A stretch of DNA of 35,813 nucleotides from an uncultured Ectothiorhodospiraceae bacterium (GTDB lineage Bacteria > Pseudomonadota > Gammaproteobacteria > XJ16 > Halofilaceae). A model generated the notes under the pieces. The model searched no databases. It had not been told where the DNA came from and was given only the letters and a program-made list of their open reading frames with translations. Location of the stretch: assembly GCA_913055615.1 (NCBI GenBank), contig CAJXKK010000026.1:1-35813 (forward strand), written 5' to 3'. Position numbers and translations under genes: made by a program. Shown one piece after another: positions 8,803 to 17,710 of this stretch (positions are counted from its first letter, which is position 1; every line of letters begins with the position of its first letter).

Positions 8803-9627
8803 TCAGACCGCCCGGCGCTCGACTTCGACGTCGAGGCAATAGCCTCGGCCCCAGACCGTAACGATGACGCGCGGCCGTGACGGCTCGGTCTCGACTTTCT
8901 TGCGCAGTCGTCGCACCTGATTGTCGATCGTGCGATCGAAGGGGCGCCCCTCGCGCCCGCAGGTCATCTTGAGGAGCTCGTCGCGCCCGAACACGCGTCC
9001 GGGATTGCGCAGGAAGACCATCAGCAGATCATATTCCGCCGGGGTCAGTTCGTGCCTCAGCTCGCCGGATGCGGATACGAGGCACTTCCTGCGGCGCTCC
9101 ACGCACCACTGATCAAAGGTGATGAGCCCGGTCTCACTGGACACGGTTTCCGGCGGCGGTATCGCATGGAGCAGACGCAGGATTGCTCTGATCCGGGCGA
9201 CGAGTTCGCGCGGGTTGAACGGTTTGACGACATAATCGTTCGCCCCGATTTCCAGCCCGACGACCCGGTCAGTGTCCTCGGTCTTGGCGGTCAGGAAGAT
9301 CACCGGCGTCTCGCGCGTGTCACGCAGATGTCGGCAGAGTGAAATACCGTCCTCCCCGGGCATCATGATATCGAGCACGGCCAGATCGATATCATTGTCC
9401 GCGGCGATCGCTCGTGCCTGGACGGCGCTGGCGGCGGTCAGCACCTGGAACCCGTTGTGCTCCAGGTATTCCTTCAGTGAGTCGCGGATTTCCCGGTGGT
9501 CGTCGACGACCAGAATCGTAGTGACGCGTTCACTGGCCACACGCGCGCCCGGCCCGAGGTGGCCTGCCCGATTAACGCGGTTTTGGCGAGCATCTGGGTG
9601 GGAAGCCGGATGATCTTGGGTGTCCAT
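8803..9627 (-). CDS. OmpR/PhoB-family two-component response regulator
   Basis: A 274-residue transcription regulator. The receiver domain spans about 37-155: acidic pocket D42/D43, phosphoacceptor D86 in LDIMMPGEDG, T113 and K135 in VKPFNP. The C-terminal winged helix (about 170-270) contains LTPAEYDLLMVFL, the recognition-helix stretch FDRTIDNQVRRLRKKVE and the wing VWGRGYCLDV. The ATG at 9627 adds an unusual 35-residue polar N-terminal extension before the receiver. An internal GTG at 9540 would remove most of it but lacks a ribosome site, whereas the ATG has AGGT four bases upstream. A hybrid kinase starts 570 bp away on the other strand, so the two probably form a divergent pair. The signal and target genes cannot be told from the sequence. 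Confidence 0.93.
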   Translation of the reverse strand: MDTQDHPASHPDARQNRVNRAGHLGPGARVASERVTTILVVDDHREIRDSLKEYLEHNGFQVLTAASAVQARAIAADNDIDLAVLDIMMPGEDGISLCRHLRDTRETPVIFLTAKTEDTDRVVGLEIGANDYVVKPFNPRELVARIRAILRLLHAIPPPETVSSETGLITFDQWCVERRRKCLVSASGELRHELTPAEYDLLMVFLRNPGRVFGRDELLKMTCGREGRPFDRTIDNQVRRLRKKVETEPSRPRVIVTVWGRGYCLDVEVERRAV

Positions 9628-10197
9628 CAGGACCTGACTCCGATCGCGAATCCGGGTAGGTCCGCGTTTTTGACATGAATGATTTGTAACCTCTTATATC
9701 GACTATTGCAAACGGATATGCGGAAAAATCGGTTTATAGACGGCGGACCAACTGCAAAATATCACGTGAACTCGTCAGAAAACCGGCAGTGGAGTCGATC
9801 CTGGCGGCTTGTCCGGTAAAGTCCGCGGGGCCGCAATTACGGGGTCATCCGGAGCGATCCGGGTGGCGCGTGGATGGACTCGCGGACGGTGCCATCGTGC
9901 ACGTTATGAGTTGCGTCCGCGGTGCGATGGGTCGTGATCGATGGCGCGCCGAGTGCCCAACGTGCGCCAGGGCATTATCGGAATCCGGGCGGGGCCCTGC
10001 TGCTTGACGCTCGCCCCCGATCGTGTGCCAATGAAAACAAGCGCCGAGCGTTTTTCACGTCACTGTCGGTCAGCCACGCGCGGCGTGCGCTCCCGGCCCC
10101 GGTCGCCCATGCGGTCGTGCACTGAATTATCCGATCAACGACAACAATCGCGGAACGCGCACAGCCGCCGCGCGGTGCTGGAAAGAGGGTTTCATAC
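9628..10197. other. 570-bp divergent intergenic region, AT-rich core, no gene seen
   Basis: The region lies between the divergent regulator and kinase genes. About 9660-9780 is clearly more AT-rich than its surroundings and is the likely promoter zone. The short ORFs in 9789-10125 have no recognisable product or ribosome site, and I do not call them. The kinase start at 10198 has GAGGG about eight bases upstream. Confidence 0.6.
9670..9700 (+). promoter_or_regulatory. Candidate sigma-70 promoter
   Basis: A perfect -35 TTGACA lies at 9670-9675, followed by a TATATC/TTATAT -10 around 9694-9700 with an 18-19 base spacer. It points toward the hybrid kinase, although the kinase start is about 500 bases further on. 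On the opposite strand TTGCAA (complement of about 9711-9716) and TACAAA at 17-base spacing could serve the regulator gene. Confidence 0.3.
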
Positions 10198-11961
10198 ATG
10201 GCCGAGATGTTCGACGCGGACCCGAAGGCCCTCCCGGCAGATTATTCCGCGATCTCGAATGAATTCGTCCACATGCTCTTCCAGAACGTCCCGCTGGTCC
10301 TCGTGCCCGCCATTGTGGTGATGGCGCTGACTGTGGGGCTGCTCTATCCGTATGTGCCGACCACCACCCTTGTGCTCTGGTCTGCCGCGGTCGTCGTGAC
10401 GCTGCTCGCCCGGTGGCCGATCTACCTGGGTTATCGGCACCGGTCCGGGGACGCCTCGAGCCTCCGGCGCTGGGCCCACCTGTATACCACCGCGGCGTTC
10501 TGCGCCGGACTCACCTGGGGCCTGCTCCCGGTACTGTTCCTGGATATCCAGCAGCCGGCCGTGTTTATCGGTATCAGCGTCGTCGTGGTCGGGATATCCG
10601 CCGGGATGATCTGGTTTTACGCCTGTTGGCCGCCCGCCTTCATCGCGTTTACGACGCCCGTATTGCTTATGTACGCCCTGAGCGTCATGCGCTTCGGCGA
10701 GGCGTACACAATGATCGGCGCGATGGGTCTGGTCGTTTATGGGGTCTACATGTGGCTGGTGCTGCTCTCGTATGGCCGCTTGCGACGCAGCGTGCTGACG
10801 CAGTTCTACAACGAGCATCTCGCCAGGAGTCTCGGTGCGGAGAAAGCGCGTGCGGAAGAGGCGAATCAGGCCAAATCCCAGCTGCTGGCCGCGATCAGCC
10901 ACGATCTGCGCCAGCCCCTGCAATCGATCCGGCTCTATACGGATCTGCTGCAGCAGAAATCGGCGGCCGCCGGTGTGGACGACCTGTGTGAAAAAATTGA
11001 GCACTCGGTCGGCGCGTTGACCGGGATGTTCAACCAACTCCTCGATATGACCCGCATGGACGCGCGTTCGATCGACGTCGAATTCCAGCGGGTCGAGCTT
11101 GAGCGCCTCGCGGAGCGTGTCTACTCGCAGTTCATTCCCATGGCCGACCAGAAAGGTATCGGCCTCGAGGTCGATTGCCCGGATGTATGGGCATGGGCGG
11201 ATCCGGTCCTGCTTGGACGCGTCCTTGATAACCTGGTCACGAACGCGCTGCGTTACACGGAGGAGGGCGACGTCTGCGTCGTCTTCGCCCGTGTGGGCGG
11301 CTGGATCGAGATCAACGTCCTTGACTCGGGGCCGGGCATCCCGCTCGCGGAGCGTCAGCGTGTGTTCGAGGAGTTCTATCAACTGCACAACGAGTCGCGG
11401 CAGCGCAGCGAAGGACTCGGCATCGGCCTCGCCATCGTGCGGCGTCTGTGCACGCTGATGGACATCGGCGTCGAGATCATTCCGACAGAAGGGGGTGGCA
11501 CGCGTGTGCGCCTGCGGCTGCCGGCCGCTGAACCCGAGCCGGTGCCGAAGGCGCAGGCGCCGTCGCCGATCGACAGCCAGCGCCTGGCTGGCCTGCACGT
11601 CATGGTCATCGAAGACGACCCGGAAGTCCGTGTCGCCATGGAGGAAACACTGGCCAGCAGCGGCTGCCACGTCTCGGGCTATGCCTGCGGCGAAACGGCG
11701 GTGGCGGGGCTGGATCCGGCCGATCCACCGGCAGCGGTGGTCTCCGACATCCGCCTGTCCGGCAATCTCGATGGACATCGCGTCGTGACGATCCTGAGCG
11801 AGCGTGTCGGGCGTGCAGTGCCCGCCGTTTTGATCACCAGTGGGCCAGCCCCCGCGGATATCGGTACCGGGGCGGAGCGCGGGCCCGAGATCCTCCTCAA
11901 ACCGGTGCATGCCGATGCCCTGCTCGCGAGCGTTGCCGGTTGCGTTGGCGAGGGCTTGTGA
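10198..11961 (+). CDS. Hybrid sensor histidine kinase, multi-pass membrane, with C-terminal receiver
   Basis: A 587-residue sensor kinase. Residues about 31-192 hold six or so hydrophobic helices with no obvious periplasmic or PAS sensor domain, so the signal may be read in the membrane. A short coiled linker leads to the H-box AISHDLRQPLQS with phosphorylatable His235. The N-box (DNLVTNALRYT), G1 (DSGPGIP) and G2 (GLGIGLAI) follow. A Pro-rich linker (about 440-460) joins a receiver domain with EDD near 475, phosphoacceptor D517 and LLKPV. The SHDLRQPLQ-type H-box is typical of a group of hybrid kinases that act in multi-kinase networks. It is divergent from the OmpR-type regulator at 8803. 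Whether it phosphorylates that protein or sequesters phosphate on its own receiver cannot be told. Confidence 0.93.
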   Translation: MAEMFDADPKALPADYSAISNEFVHMLFQNVPLVLVPAIVVMALTVGLLYPYVPTTTLVLWSAAVVVTLLARWPIYLGYRHRSGDASSLRRWAHLYTTAAFCAGLTWGLLPVLFLDIQQPAVFIGISVVVVGISAGMIWFYACWPPAFIAFTTPVLLMYALSVMRFGEAYTMIGAMGLVVYGVYMWLVLLSYGRLRRSVLTQFYNEHLARSLGAEKARAEEANQAKSQLLAAISHDLRQPLQSIRLYTDLLQQKSAAAGVDDLCEKIEHSVGALTGMFNQLLDMTRMDARSIDVEFQRVELERLAERVYSQFIPMADQKGIGLEVDCPDVWAWADPVLLGRVLDNLVTNALRYTEEGDVCVVFARVGGWIEINVLDSGPGIPLAERQRVFEEFYQLHNESRQRSEGLGIGLAIVRRLCTLMDIGVEIIPTEGGGTRVRLRLPAAEPEPVPKAQAPSPIDSQRLAGLHVMVIEDDPEVRVAMEETLASSGCHVSGYACGETAVAGLDPADPPAAVVSDIRLSGNLDGHRVVTILSERVGRAVPAVLITSGPAPADIGTGAERGPEILLKPVHADALLASVAGCVGEGL

Positions 11962-12128
11962 TCCCCCAATCGTGCACGATCCGGGGTTGCCGATTGGCGC
12001 GCCAGGGGGTAGCGTCCGCGTCCCGCTGCGCGCCCGACCCGGATGATGGCGTCAGCAAGGCGGTGGTGCGCCGGATTGCCGGTACCGCACCGTAGTTCGA
12101 CGAGTCGCGCCCACGGGAGGCCGCCGCC

Positions 12129-13943
12129 ATGACCCTGCTGTACGAGGCCGCCATATTTCTCGCTGCCGCGGTCGTCGCGGTGCCGCTGTTCCGCCGGATC
12201 GGCTTCGGCTCGGTGCTCGGTTATCTGGCGGCCGGCCTCGCGATCGGGCCGCACGGCTTTGGGCTGATCACCGACGTCGAGGACATCCTCAAGTTCTCCA
12301 AGATCGGCGTCGTGCTGCTGCTGTTCATCATCGGCCTCGAGCTGCAGCCGGCGCGGTTGTGGGTGCTGCGCCGCAATGTCTTCGGCCTTGGCTCGCTGCA
12401 GTTGCTCGCCTGCTCGGGGGCGCTCGGCACCGCCGCGTGGATGCTCGGGCTGTCGCCCGGTGCCGCATTGGTGGTAGGCGTGGGCCTGGCGTTCTCCTCC
12501 ACGGCACTCGTGCTGCAGTCGCTGGCCGAGCGCGAGGCCCTGACCACGCGTCACGGCCGCGCCGCGTTCGCCATCCTGCTGTTCAAGTACATCGCGCTGC
12601 TGCCGCTGCTCGCGGTGCTGCCCATGCTGGGCGGCGGGGCCGACGGCCTGGAGCCGCGTGCGCTCGCGATCGACACCGTAATCAGCCTCGCCGTCATCGC
12701 CGCGATCGTGGCGGGCGGGCATGTCGCCCTGCGCCCGGTCTTCCGGCTGGTGGCGGCGACCGGCACGCACGAGACGTTCGCGGCCATGGCCCTGCTGGTG
12801 GTCATCGGTTCCGCGCTGGCGGTCGATGCGACCGGCCTGTCGATGGGCGTGGGCGCGCTGGTCGCCGGCGTGCTGCTGGCCGACTCGGAGTTCCGCCACG
12901 AAATCGAAGCGGACATCGAGCCGTTCAAGGGGCTGCTGCTCGGGCTGTTCTTCATCGCCGTGGGCATGTCGGCGGACCTCGGGCTGGTGGTCGAACAGCC
13001 GGCCGTGGTCTTCGGCCTGGCCGGCGGTCTGATCGCCATCAAGCTGGTGCTCATCTACTCGATCGGCCGAGCCTGGGGGCTCGGCGACGGCCAGGCGCGC
13101 TCGCTCGCGGCGGTCCTCCCGCAGGGCGGCGAGCTGGCCTTCGTCGTGTTCTCCTCCGCCGCCCAGGAGGGCGTGCTCAGCGCCACCGAGGTCGATTACC
13201 TGATCGCCGCGGTGACGCTGTCCATGGTCGCCACGCCGCTGACCGTGCTGTTCAACCAGCGCGTGCTGGCACCGCGGCTGGACCGCTCCGACGAGCGCAT
13301 GTACGACACCATCGACACGCCCGCGCCCGGCGTGATCATCGCCGGCTTCGGGCGCTTTGGGCAGATCGTCGGGCGCGTGCTGCACAGCGCCAACGTCCCG
13401 TTCACCGCGCTGGAGATCAATCCGGTGCAGGTCGATTTCGTGCGCCGTTACGGCAACCGCCTGTATTACGGCGACGCCTCGCGCATCGATCTGCTGCGCT
13501 CCGCGGACGCCGGCGAGGCGCGCGCGTTCGTGCTCGCCATCGACGATGTCGAGGCCTCGGTGCGCACGGCCGAGGCGGTGCGTCGGCATTTCCCGAACCT
13601 GCCCATCTTCGCGCGGGCGCGGAACCGCCAGCACGCGTTCCGCCTGCGGGATCTCGGCGCCCGCATCGTCGTGCGCGAGACCTTCCCCTCGAGCCTGGAG
13701 CTGGGCGAGGGCGTGCTCGCCTGGGCGACCGGCGACGAGGAGGAGGCGCGCCAGGCGGCTGCCGGCTTCCGCGAGCACGACGAGGCGATCCTGGAGCGCC
13801 AGTACGCCGTCCATCGCGAGCGCGACGCCCTGCAGCTGTCGACCAGCCAGGCGGCGGACGAACTGGAGGGGCTGTTCGAGCGCGACGACGCCGAAGACAC
13901 CACGCCGACCGATCCCGACGCCCAGCCCGACGGCGGGCGCTGA
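12129..13943 (+). CDS. KefB/KefC-like CPA2 monovalent cation:proton antiporter with RCK domain, altered ion site
   Basis: A 604-residue inner membrane protein. Residues about 1-385 form the CPA2 transporter domain. Residues about 400-520 form an RCK/TrkA-N domain with the Rossmann motif AGFGRFGQ and a C-terminal RETFPSSLELGEGVLAWATG region like that of KefC. An acidic tail ends the protein. The match to E. coli KefC is close by memory: FKGLLLGLFFIAVGMS, QGGELAFVVF and the GDASRIDLLRSADA segment. One thing is odd. In KefB/KefC the fifth-helix motif is LLFQDIA, with the Asp needed for ion binding. Here it is LLFKYIA (K153, Y154, codons 12585-12590). The ATG has GGGAGG about nine bases upstream. 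It may still be a gated channel or transporter of another kind. No KefF/KefG partner is beside it. Confidence 0.9.
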   Translation: MTLLYEAAIFLAAAVVAVPLFRRIGFGSVLGYLAAGLAIGPHGFGLITDVEDILKFSKIGVVLLLFIIGLELQPARLWVLRRNVFGLGSLQLLACSGALGTAAWMLGLSPGAALVVGVGLAFSSTALVLQSLAEREALTTRHGRAAFAILLFKYIALLPLLAVLPMLGGGADGLEPRALAIDTVISLAVIAAIVAGGHVALRPVFRLVAATGTHETFAAMALLVVIGSALAVDATGLSMGVGALVAGVLLADSEFRHEIEADIEPFKGLLLGLFFIAVGMSADLGLVVEQPAVVFGLAGGLIAIKLVLIYSIGRAWGLGDGQARSLAAVLPQGGELAFVVFSSAAQEGVLSATEVDYLIAAVTLSMVATPLTVLFNQRVLAPRLDRSDERMYDTIDTPAPGVIIAGFGRFGQIVGRVLHSANVPFTALEINPVQVDFVRRYGNRLYYGDASRIDLLRSADAGEARAFVLAIDDVEASVRTAEAVRRHFPNLPIFARARNRQHAFRLRDLGARIVVRETFPSSLELGEGVLAWATGDEEEARQAAAGFREHDEAILERQYAVHRERDALQLSTSQAADELEGLFERDDAEDTTPTDPDAQPDGGR

Positions 13944-14020
13944 GCGCACCGCTGGCGGCCCGATGCCGCATTGCCTACCATCGGCGCGCGCCAGCGCGTG
14001 CCCGTAACCGGACCGAGCCG

Positions 14021-15145
14021 ATGCATTACGATTTCGACGAACCGATCGATCGCCGCGACACCGCCAGCGACAAGTGGGACCGCTTCCGCGATCGCGACAT
14101 CCTGCCGATGTGGGTGGCGGATATGGACTTCCGCGCGCCGCCGGCGGTACTCGATGCCCTGCACGCGCGCGTCGATCATGGCGTGTTCGGCTACACCAGC
14201 GCGCCCGACGAGCTGGTCGATGCCACCGTGGCGATGCTGCGCGCGAGTCACGGCTGGCAGGTCGAGCCGGAGTGGCTGGTCTGGCTGCCGGGGCTCGTCC
14301 CGGGCATCCATCTGACGGCCGCCGCCGTCGGTGGGCGCGGCGACGCCGTGATGACCTCCACGCCCGTCTATCCGCCGTTCCGGGCGGCGCCGGCGCGGGC
14401 GGGGCGCGAGCGCATCGAGGTGCCGCTGGCCGCCCCCGATGGGCGTATCGACTTCGACCGGCTCGAGGCGGCCGTCACCGAGCGCACGCGGCTGCTGCTG
14501 CTGTGCAACCCGCAGAACCCGACCGGGCGCGTGTATCGAAGCGAGGAACTCGAGGCGCTGGCGGCCTTCTGCGAGCGCCACGATCTGGTCATCTGCAGCG
14601 ACGAAATCCACTGCGCCCTGATCCTCGACCCGGAGCGCGGCCACGTCCCGATGGCGACCCTGGGTCCGGAGATCGCACGGCGCACGATCACCCTGATGGC
14701 GCCGAGCAAGACCTACAACATCGCCGGCCTCGGCTGTTCGCTCGCGATCATCCCGGATCCCACCCTGCGCCGGCGCTTCCAGTCCGTGCGGGCCGGTTTC
14801 TTGCCCGGCGTGAACGCGCTCGGTTTCACCGCCGCGCTGGCTGCCTGGCGCGACAGCGATGACTGGCACGACGCGCTGATCGACTACCTGCGCGGCAATC
14901 GCGATCGCGTGGCCGCGGCCATCGCCGGGCATCCGCGGCTGCACATGGCCACGCCCGAGGCGACCTACCTCGCCTGGCTGGATGCGCGCGAGCTCGGCGT
15001 CGATGACCCGGCGGCCGCCGCGGAGGCCGTCGGGGTGGGCCTCTCCGACGGCGCCGACTTCGGTGCCCCCGGCTACCTGCGGCTCAACTTTGGCTGCCCC
15101 CGCGCCACGCTCGAAGAGGGCCTGCGCCGTCTGGCCCGGCTGTAG
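14021..15145 (+). CDS. PatB/MalY-type pyridoxal-phosphate C-S lyase (cystathionine beta-lyase-like aminotransferase)
   Basis: A 374-residue fold-type I PLP enzyme. The N-terminus DFDEPIDRRDTASDKWD and LPMWVADMDF are diagnostic of the MalY/PatB subfamily, which cleaves the C-S bond of cystathionine or cysteine conjugates to give pyruvate, ammonia and a thiol. Other conserved parts are CNPQNPTGRVY, SDEIHCALIL and the PLP lysine K230 in APSKTYNIAGL. Members of this family in Bacillus (PatB) and E. coli (MalY) differ in side roles, so the substrate is not certain. The frame is open far upstream inside the preceding gene, but the ATG at 14021 gives the family N-terminus. It follows the KefC-like gene by 77 bp and precedes the channel gene by 54 bp on the same strand. 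Confidence 0.92.
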   Translation: MHYDFDEPIDRRDTASDKWDRFRDRDILPMWVADMDFRAPPAVLDALHARVDHGVFGYTSAPDELVDATVAMLRASHGWQVEPEWLVWLPGLVPGIHLTAAAVGGRGDAVMTSTPVYPPFRAAPARAGRERIEVPLAAPDGRIDFDRLEAAVTERTRLLLLCNPQNPTGRVYRSEELEALAAFCERHDLVICSDEIHCALILDPERGHVPMATLGPEIARRTITLMAPSKTYNIAGLGCSLAIIPDPTLRRRFQSVRAGFLPGVNALGFTAALAAWRDSDDWHDALIDYLRGNRDRVAAAIAGHPRLHMATPEATYLAWLDARELGVDDPAAAAEAVGVGLSDGADFGAPGYLRLNFGCPRATLEEGLRRLARL

Positions 15146-15199
15146 GCCGCGCGTGGCCGTGCCGTTAGACTGTCGCCCCGGCCCCCTCGCCTGATCACC

Positions 15200-17629
15200 A
15201 TGCCCCGTTCCCCGTTGCCCGTCTTTGTCGCCCTGCTGCTGGCGCTCCTGTCGCCGCTGGCGGCGGCATCGGCCCATGCCGACGGTGCCATACCCGCGGA
15301 GGAGGTCCACCAGGCGGAAGCCCAACTCACGGCGATCAAGCAGGCGCTGGATTCCGCGGAGGCCCCGGAGCGTGCGGCCCTGCGCGAGTATCTCGGTGAG
15401 ATCCCGGGCGCCCGGGATCTCGCCGCGGAATGCATCGAGCGCAACGAGAGCCGTCTGGCGAATATCGAGGAGAGCCTCGAGACACTCGGCGAATCGGGAC
15501 CGCAGGAGGCCGCGGGGGTACAGCAGCAGCGGGCCAACTTCCAGCAGCAGAAGCTCGACGCCGAGAACCAGCTGCAGCTCTGCCAGGTGATCAAGCTGCG
15601 CGCCGACCAGCTGCAGGACCGCGTGACCCGCCTGCAGCAGGCCATCCTCACGGACCGGCTGGCCCTGCGTGAACAGCCCGCCTGGGAGATCATCGGGGAG
15701 AACCTGCGCGAGCCGGGGCGCCTGTGGAGTACCGCGCGCCTGTTCCTGCTGCGCGAGAGCGGCCTCGACACCCTCAACTGGATCGAGTTCATCGGCCTGC
15801 TGGGCCTCGCCCTGGTCGGCATTGGCGGCTCGCTCTATGTGCGCGCGCCGATGTTCGCAATGGCCGAACGCGTACCCGAGACCGGGACCATCGCCGCCGG
15901 CTTCCTGCGCTCGCTGCTCGCCTGCGCGGCGAACACACTGCCGGCGCTGGTCACCTCCGTGGCGGTGGCGCTGTACCTCACCGTGGTCGGCGTTCGCGAG
16001 GAGGGTTGGGCCTTCATCACGCTGCTGTCGTACGGCCTGTCCGGCTACTTCCTCTTCAGCCTGGCCGTGAGCCTGTTCCTGGCACCGTGCCCGCCGGCAA
16101 AGCCCTACCTGCCCGCTCCGGCGCCGGTCCTGCGTTCGCTGACGCGCCGCCTGCGCGTCCTCGCGATCGTGGTGCTCACGGTCTCGGTGTTCTCGGCCAC
16201 GCTGGTCGTGGAGAGCTTCCCCGAACCGGTGCGCGATCTGCTGCGCCTGCTCGTGGCCACGCTACTCATCATCAATCTCACGCGGATCATCTGGCTGGCC
16301 GGGGATCTGCTGCACTGGCACGACACGCACCTGCCGCGCATTTTTCTCACCGCCGGCATGCTCATCGCGCTCGGGGCCGAGTGGCTCGGTTACCTGGAAC
16401 TCTCCGAGTACATCATCACCGGCATCGCCGGCACTATCGTCGTGTTCTGGGGCAGCTGGTTCATCTGGCGCCTGTTCGGCGAGCTGTTCGACGGCCTCGA
16501 TGAAGGCCGCCGCCGCTGGCACCGTTCCATACGCCGCTCACTCGGCGTGCGCGCCGATCAGTACATGCCCGGGCTGACCTGGCTGCGCGTGCTGCTGGCG
16601 ATCGTACTCGGGAGCGGTTTCGTGGTGCTCACCCTGCTCATGTGGGGGCTCTCCGATACCGGGCTCGCGCTCATCCTGCCGATGCTCAACGAGGGCATCG
16701 CGCTCGGCGAGTTCGAGATCGTGCCGATCCGTCTGGTGTGGGGGCTGATCGCCCTCATACTGGGCATCGGGGTCACCGGCTGGTTCAAGCAGCGCCTGGA
16801 TCAGCACTGGCTCCGGCGCTCGCGCATGGAGCGCGGCGCGCACGAGGCGCTGGTCACGGTCACCGGTTATCTGGGCGTGGCGCTCGCGCTGATTATCGGG
16901 CTCGCGGTGGCCGGCGTGCAGTTCACCAACCTGGCGATCATCGCGGGCGCGCTCTCGGTCGGTATCGGCTTCGGCCTGCAGAATATCTTCAACAATTTCG
17001 TCTCCGGCCTGATCCTGCTGTTCGAACGCCCCGTAAAGACCAACGACTGGGTCGTGGTCGGCCCGACCGAGGGCTACATCAAGCGCATCAGTATCCGCTC
17101 AACCCAGATCGAGACCTTCGATCGCGCCGACGTGATCGTGCCCAACTCGGAACTGATTCAGGGGCAGGTCACGAACTGGATGCTGCGCGACCCCTTCGGC
17201 CGCGTGATCGTGCCTGTGCGGGTGGTCTACGGGAGCGATCCGGAGCAGGTGCGCGATCTGTTGCTCGGAATCGCCCAGCGGCATTCGCAGGTCGTCAACG
17301 ACGCGCTGCTGGCGCCCACGCCCGTCGTGCTGTTCATGCGGCTCGGCGAATACGCGATGGAGTTCGAGGTCCGCGCCTTCATCCGCGATATCGAGTATTT
17401 CCTCTCGGTGGTGAGCGACCTCAACTTCGAGATCGAACGCATGTTCCGCGAAAACGGCATCGAGATCGCTTATCCGCGCCAGGATATCCACCTGCACCGC
17501 GCCGCCGATGACGGACCGCGTCTGGAACGCGACCCCGGCTCGACCCGCCCCGTGCGCAGCGGCCGCGGCGGCGGCACCGGCGAGATGGGCGACGGCGACT
17601 CACCTGACGGCGGCGCACCCGACGGCTAA
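15200..17629 (+). CDS. Large MscS-family mechanosensitive channel with N-terminal periplasmic domain
   Basis: An 809-residue inner membrane channel expected to release solutes on hypo-osmotic shock. A signal peptide (residues 1-27, ending ASAHA) precedes a periplasmic coiled-coil region rich in Glu and Gln (about 30-155), as in the DUF3772/MscK-like architectures. Many membrane helices run from about 195 to 570. The pore helix and beta domain show the canonical MscS motif at about 580-625, including SVGIGFGLQNIFNNFVSG and FERPVKTNDWV. The C-terminal mixed domain ends near 770, and a Gly/Asp/Arg-rich tail of about 40 residues follows. It is larger than MscS (286) and shorter than MscK (about 1120). 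The ATG precedes a normal signal peptide. The ribosome site is weak. Confidence 0.93.
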   Translation: MPRSPLPVFVALLLALLSPLAAASAHADGAIPAEEVHQAEAQLTAIKQALDSAEAPERAALREYLGEIPGARDLAAECIERNESRLANIEESLETLGESGPQEAAGVQQQRANFQQQKLDAENQLQLCQVIKLRADQLQDRVTRLQQAILTDRLALREQPAWEIIGENLREPGRLWSTARLFLLRESGLDTLNWIEFIGLLGLALVGIGGSLYVRAPMFAMAERVPETGTIAAGFLRSLLACAANTLPALVTSVAVALYLTVVGVREEGWAFITLLSYGLSGYFLFSLAVSLFLAPCPPAKPYLPAPAPVLRSLTRRLRVLAIVVLTVSVFSATLVVESFPEPVRDLLRLLVATLLIINLTRIIWLAGDLLHWHDTHLPRIFLTAGMLIALGAEWLGYLELSEYIITGIAGTIVVFWGSWFIWRLFGELFDGLDEGRRRWHRSIRRSLGVRADQYMPGLTWLRVLLAIVLGSGFVVLTLLMWGLSDTGLALILPMLNEGIALGEFEIVPIRLVWGLIALILGIGVTGWFKQRLDQHWLRRSRMERGAHEALVTVTGYLGVALALIIGLAVAGVQFTNLAIIAGALSVGIGFGLQNIFNNFVSGLILLFERPVKTNDWVVVGPTEGYIKRISIRSTQIETFDRADVIVPNSELIQGQVTNWMLRDPFGRVIVPVRVVYGSDPEQVRDLLLGIAQRHSQVVNDALLAPTPVVLFMRLGEYAMEFEVRAFIRDIEYFLSVVSDLNFEIERMFRENGIEIAYPRQDIHLHRAADDGPRLERDPGSTRPVRSGRGGGTGEMGDGDSPDGGAPDG

Positions 17630-17710
17630 GAGCCCGTCCGGGGGGTCCGTGCCATGCGCGCAGCAGGCATATGGTTTCCCGGACAGGCTCCTGGGCGCAT
17701 CACGCCACCG

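Noticed and set aside
9789-10125. Short plus-strand ORFs of 67-72 codons between the regulator and the kinase
   Set aside because: They lack ribosome sites and recognisable sequence, overlap each other in different frames, and lie in a likely promoter region.
12359-14020. Upstream part of a 928-codon plus-strand frame ending with the PatB-like enzyme
   Set aside because: It overlaps the KefC-like gene in another frame and is Arg/Gly-rich noise. The true enzyme starts at 14021.
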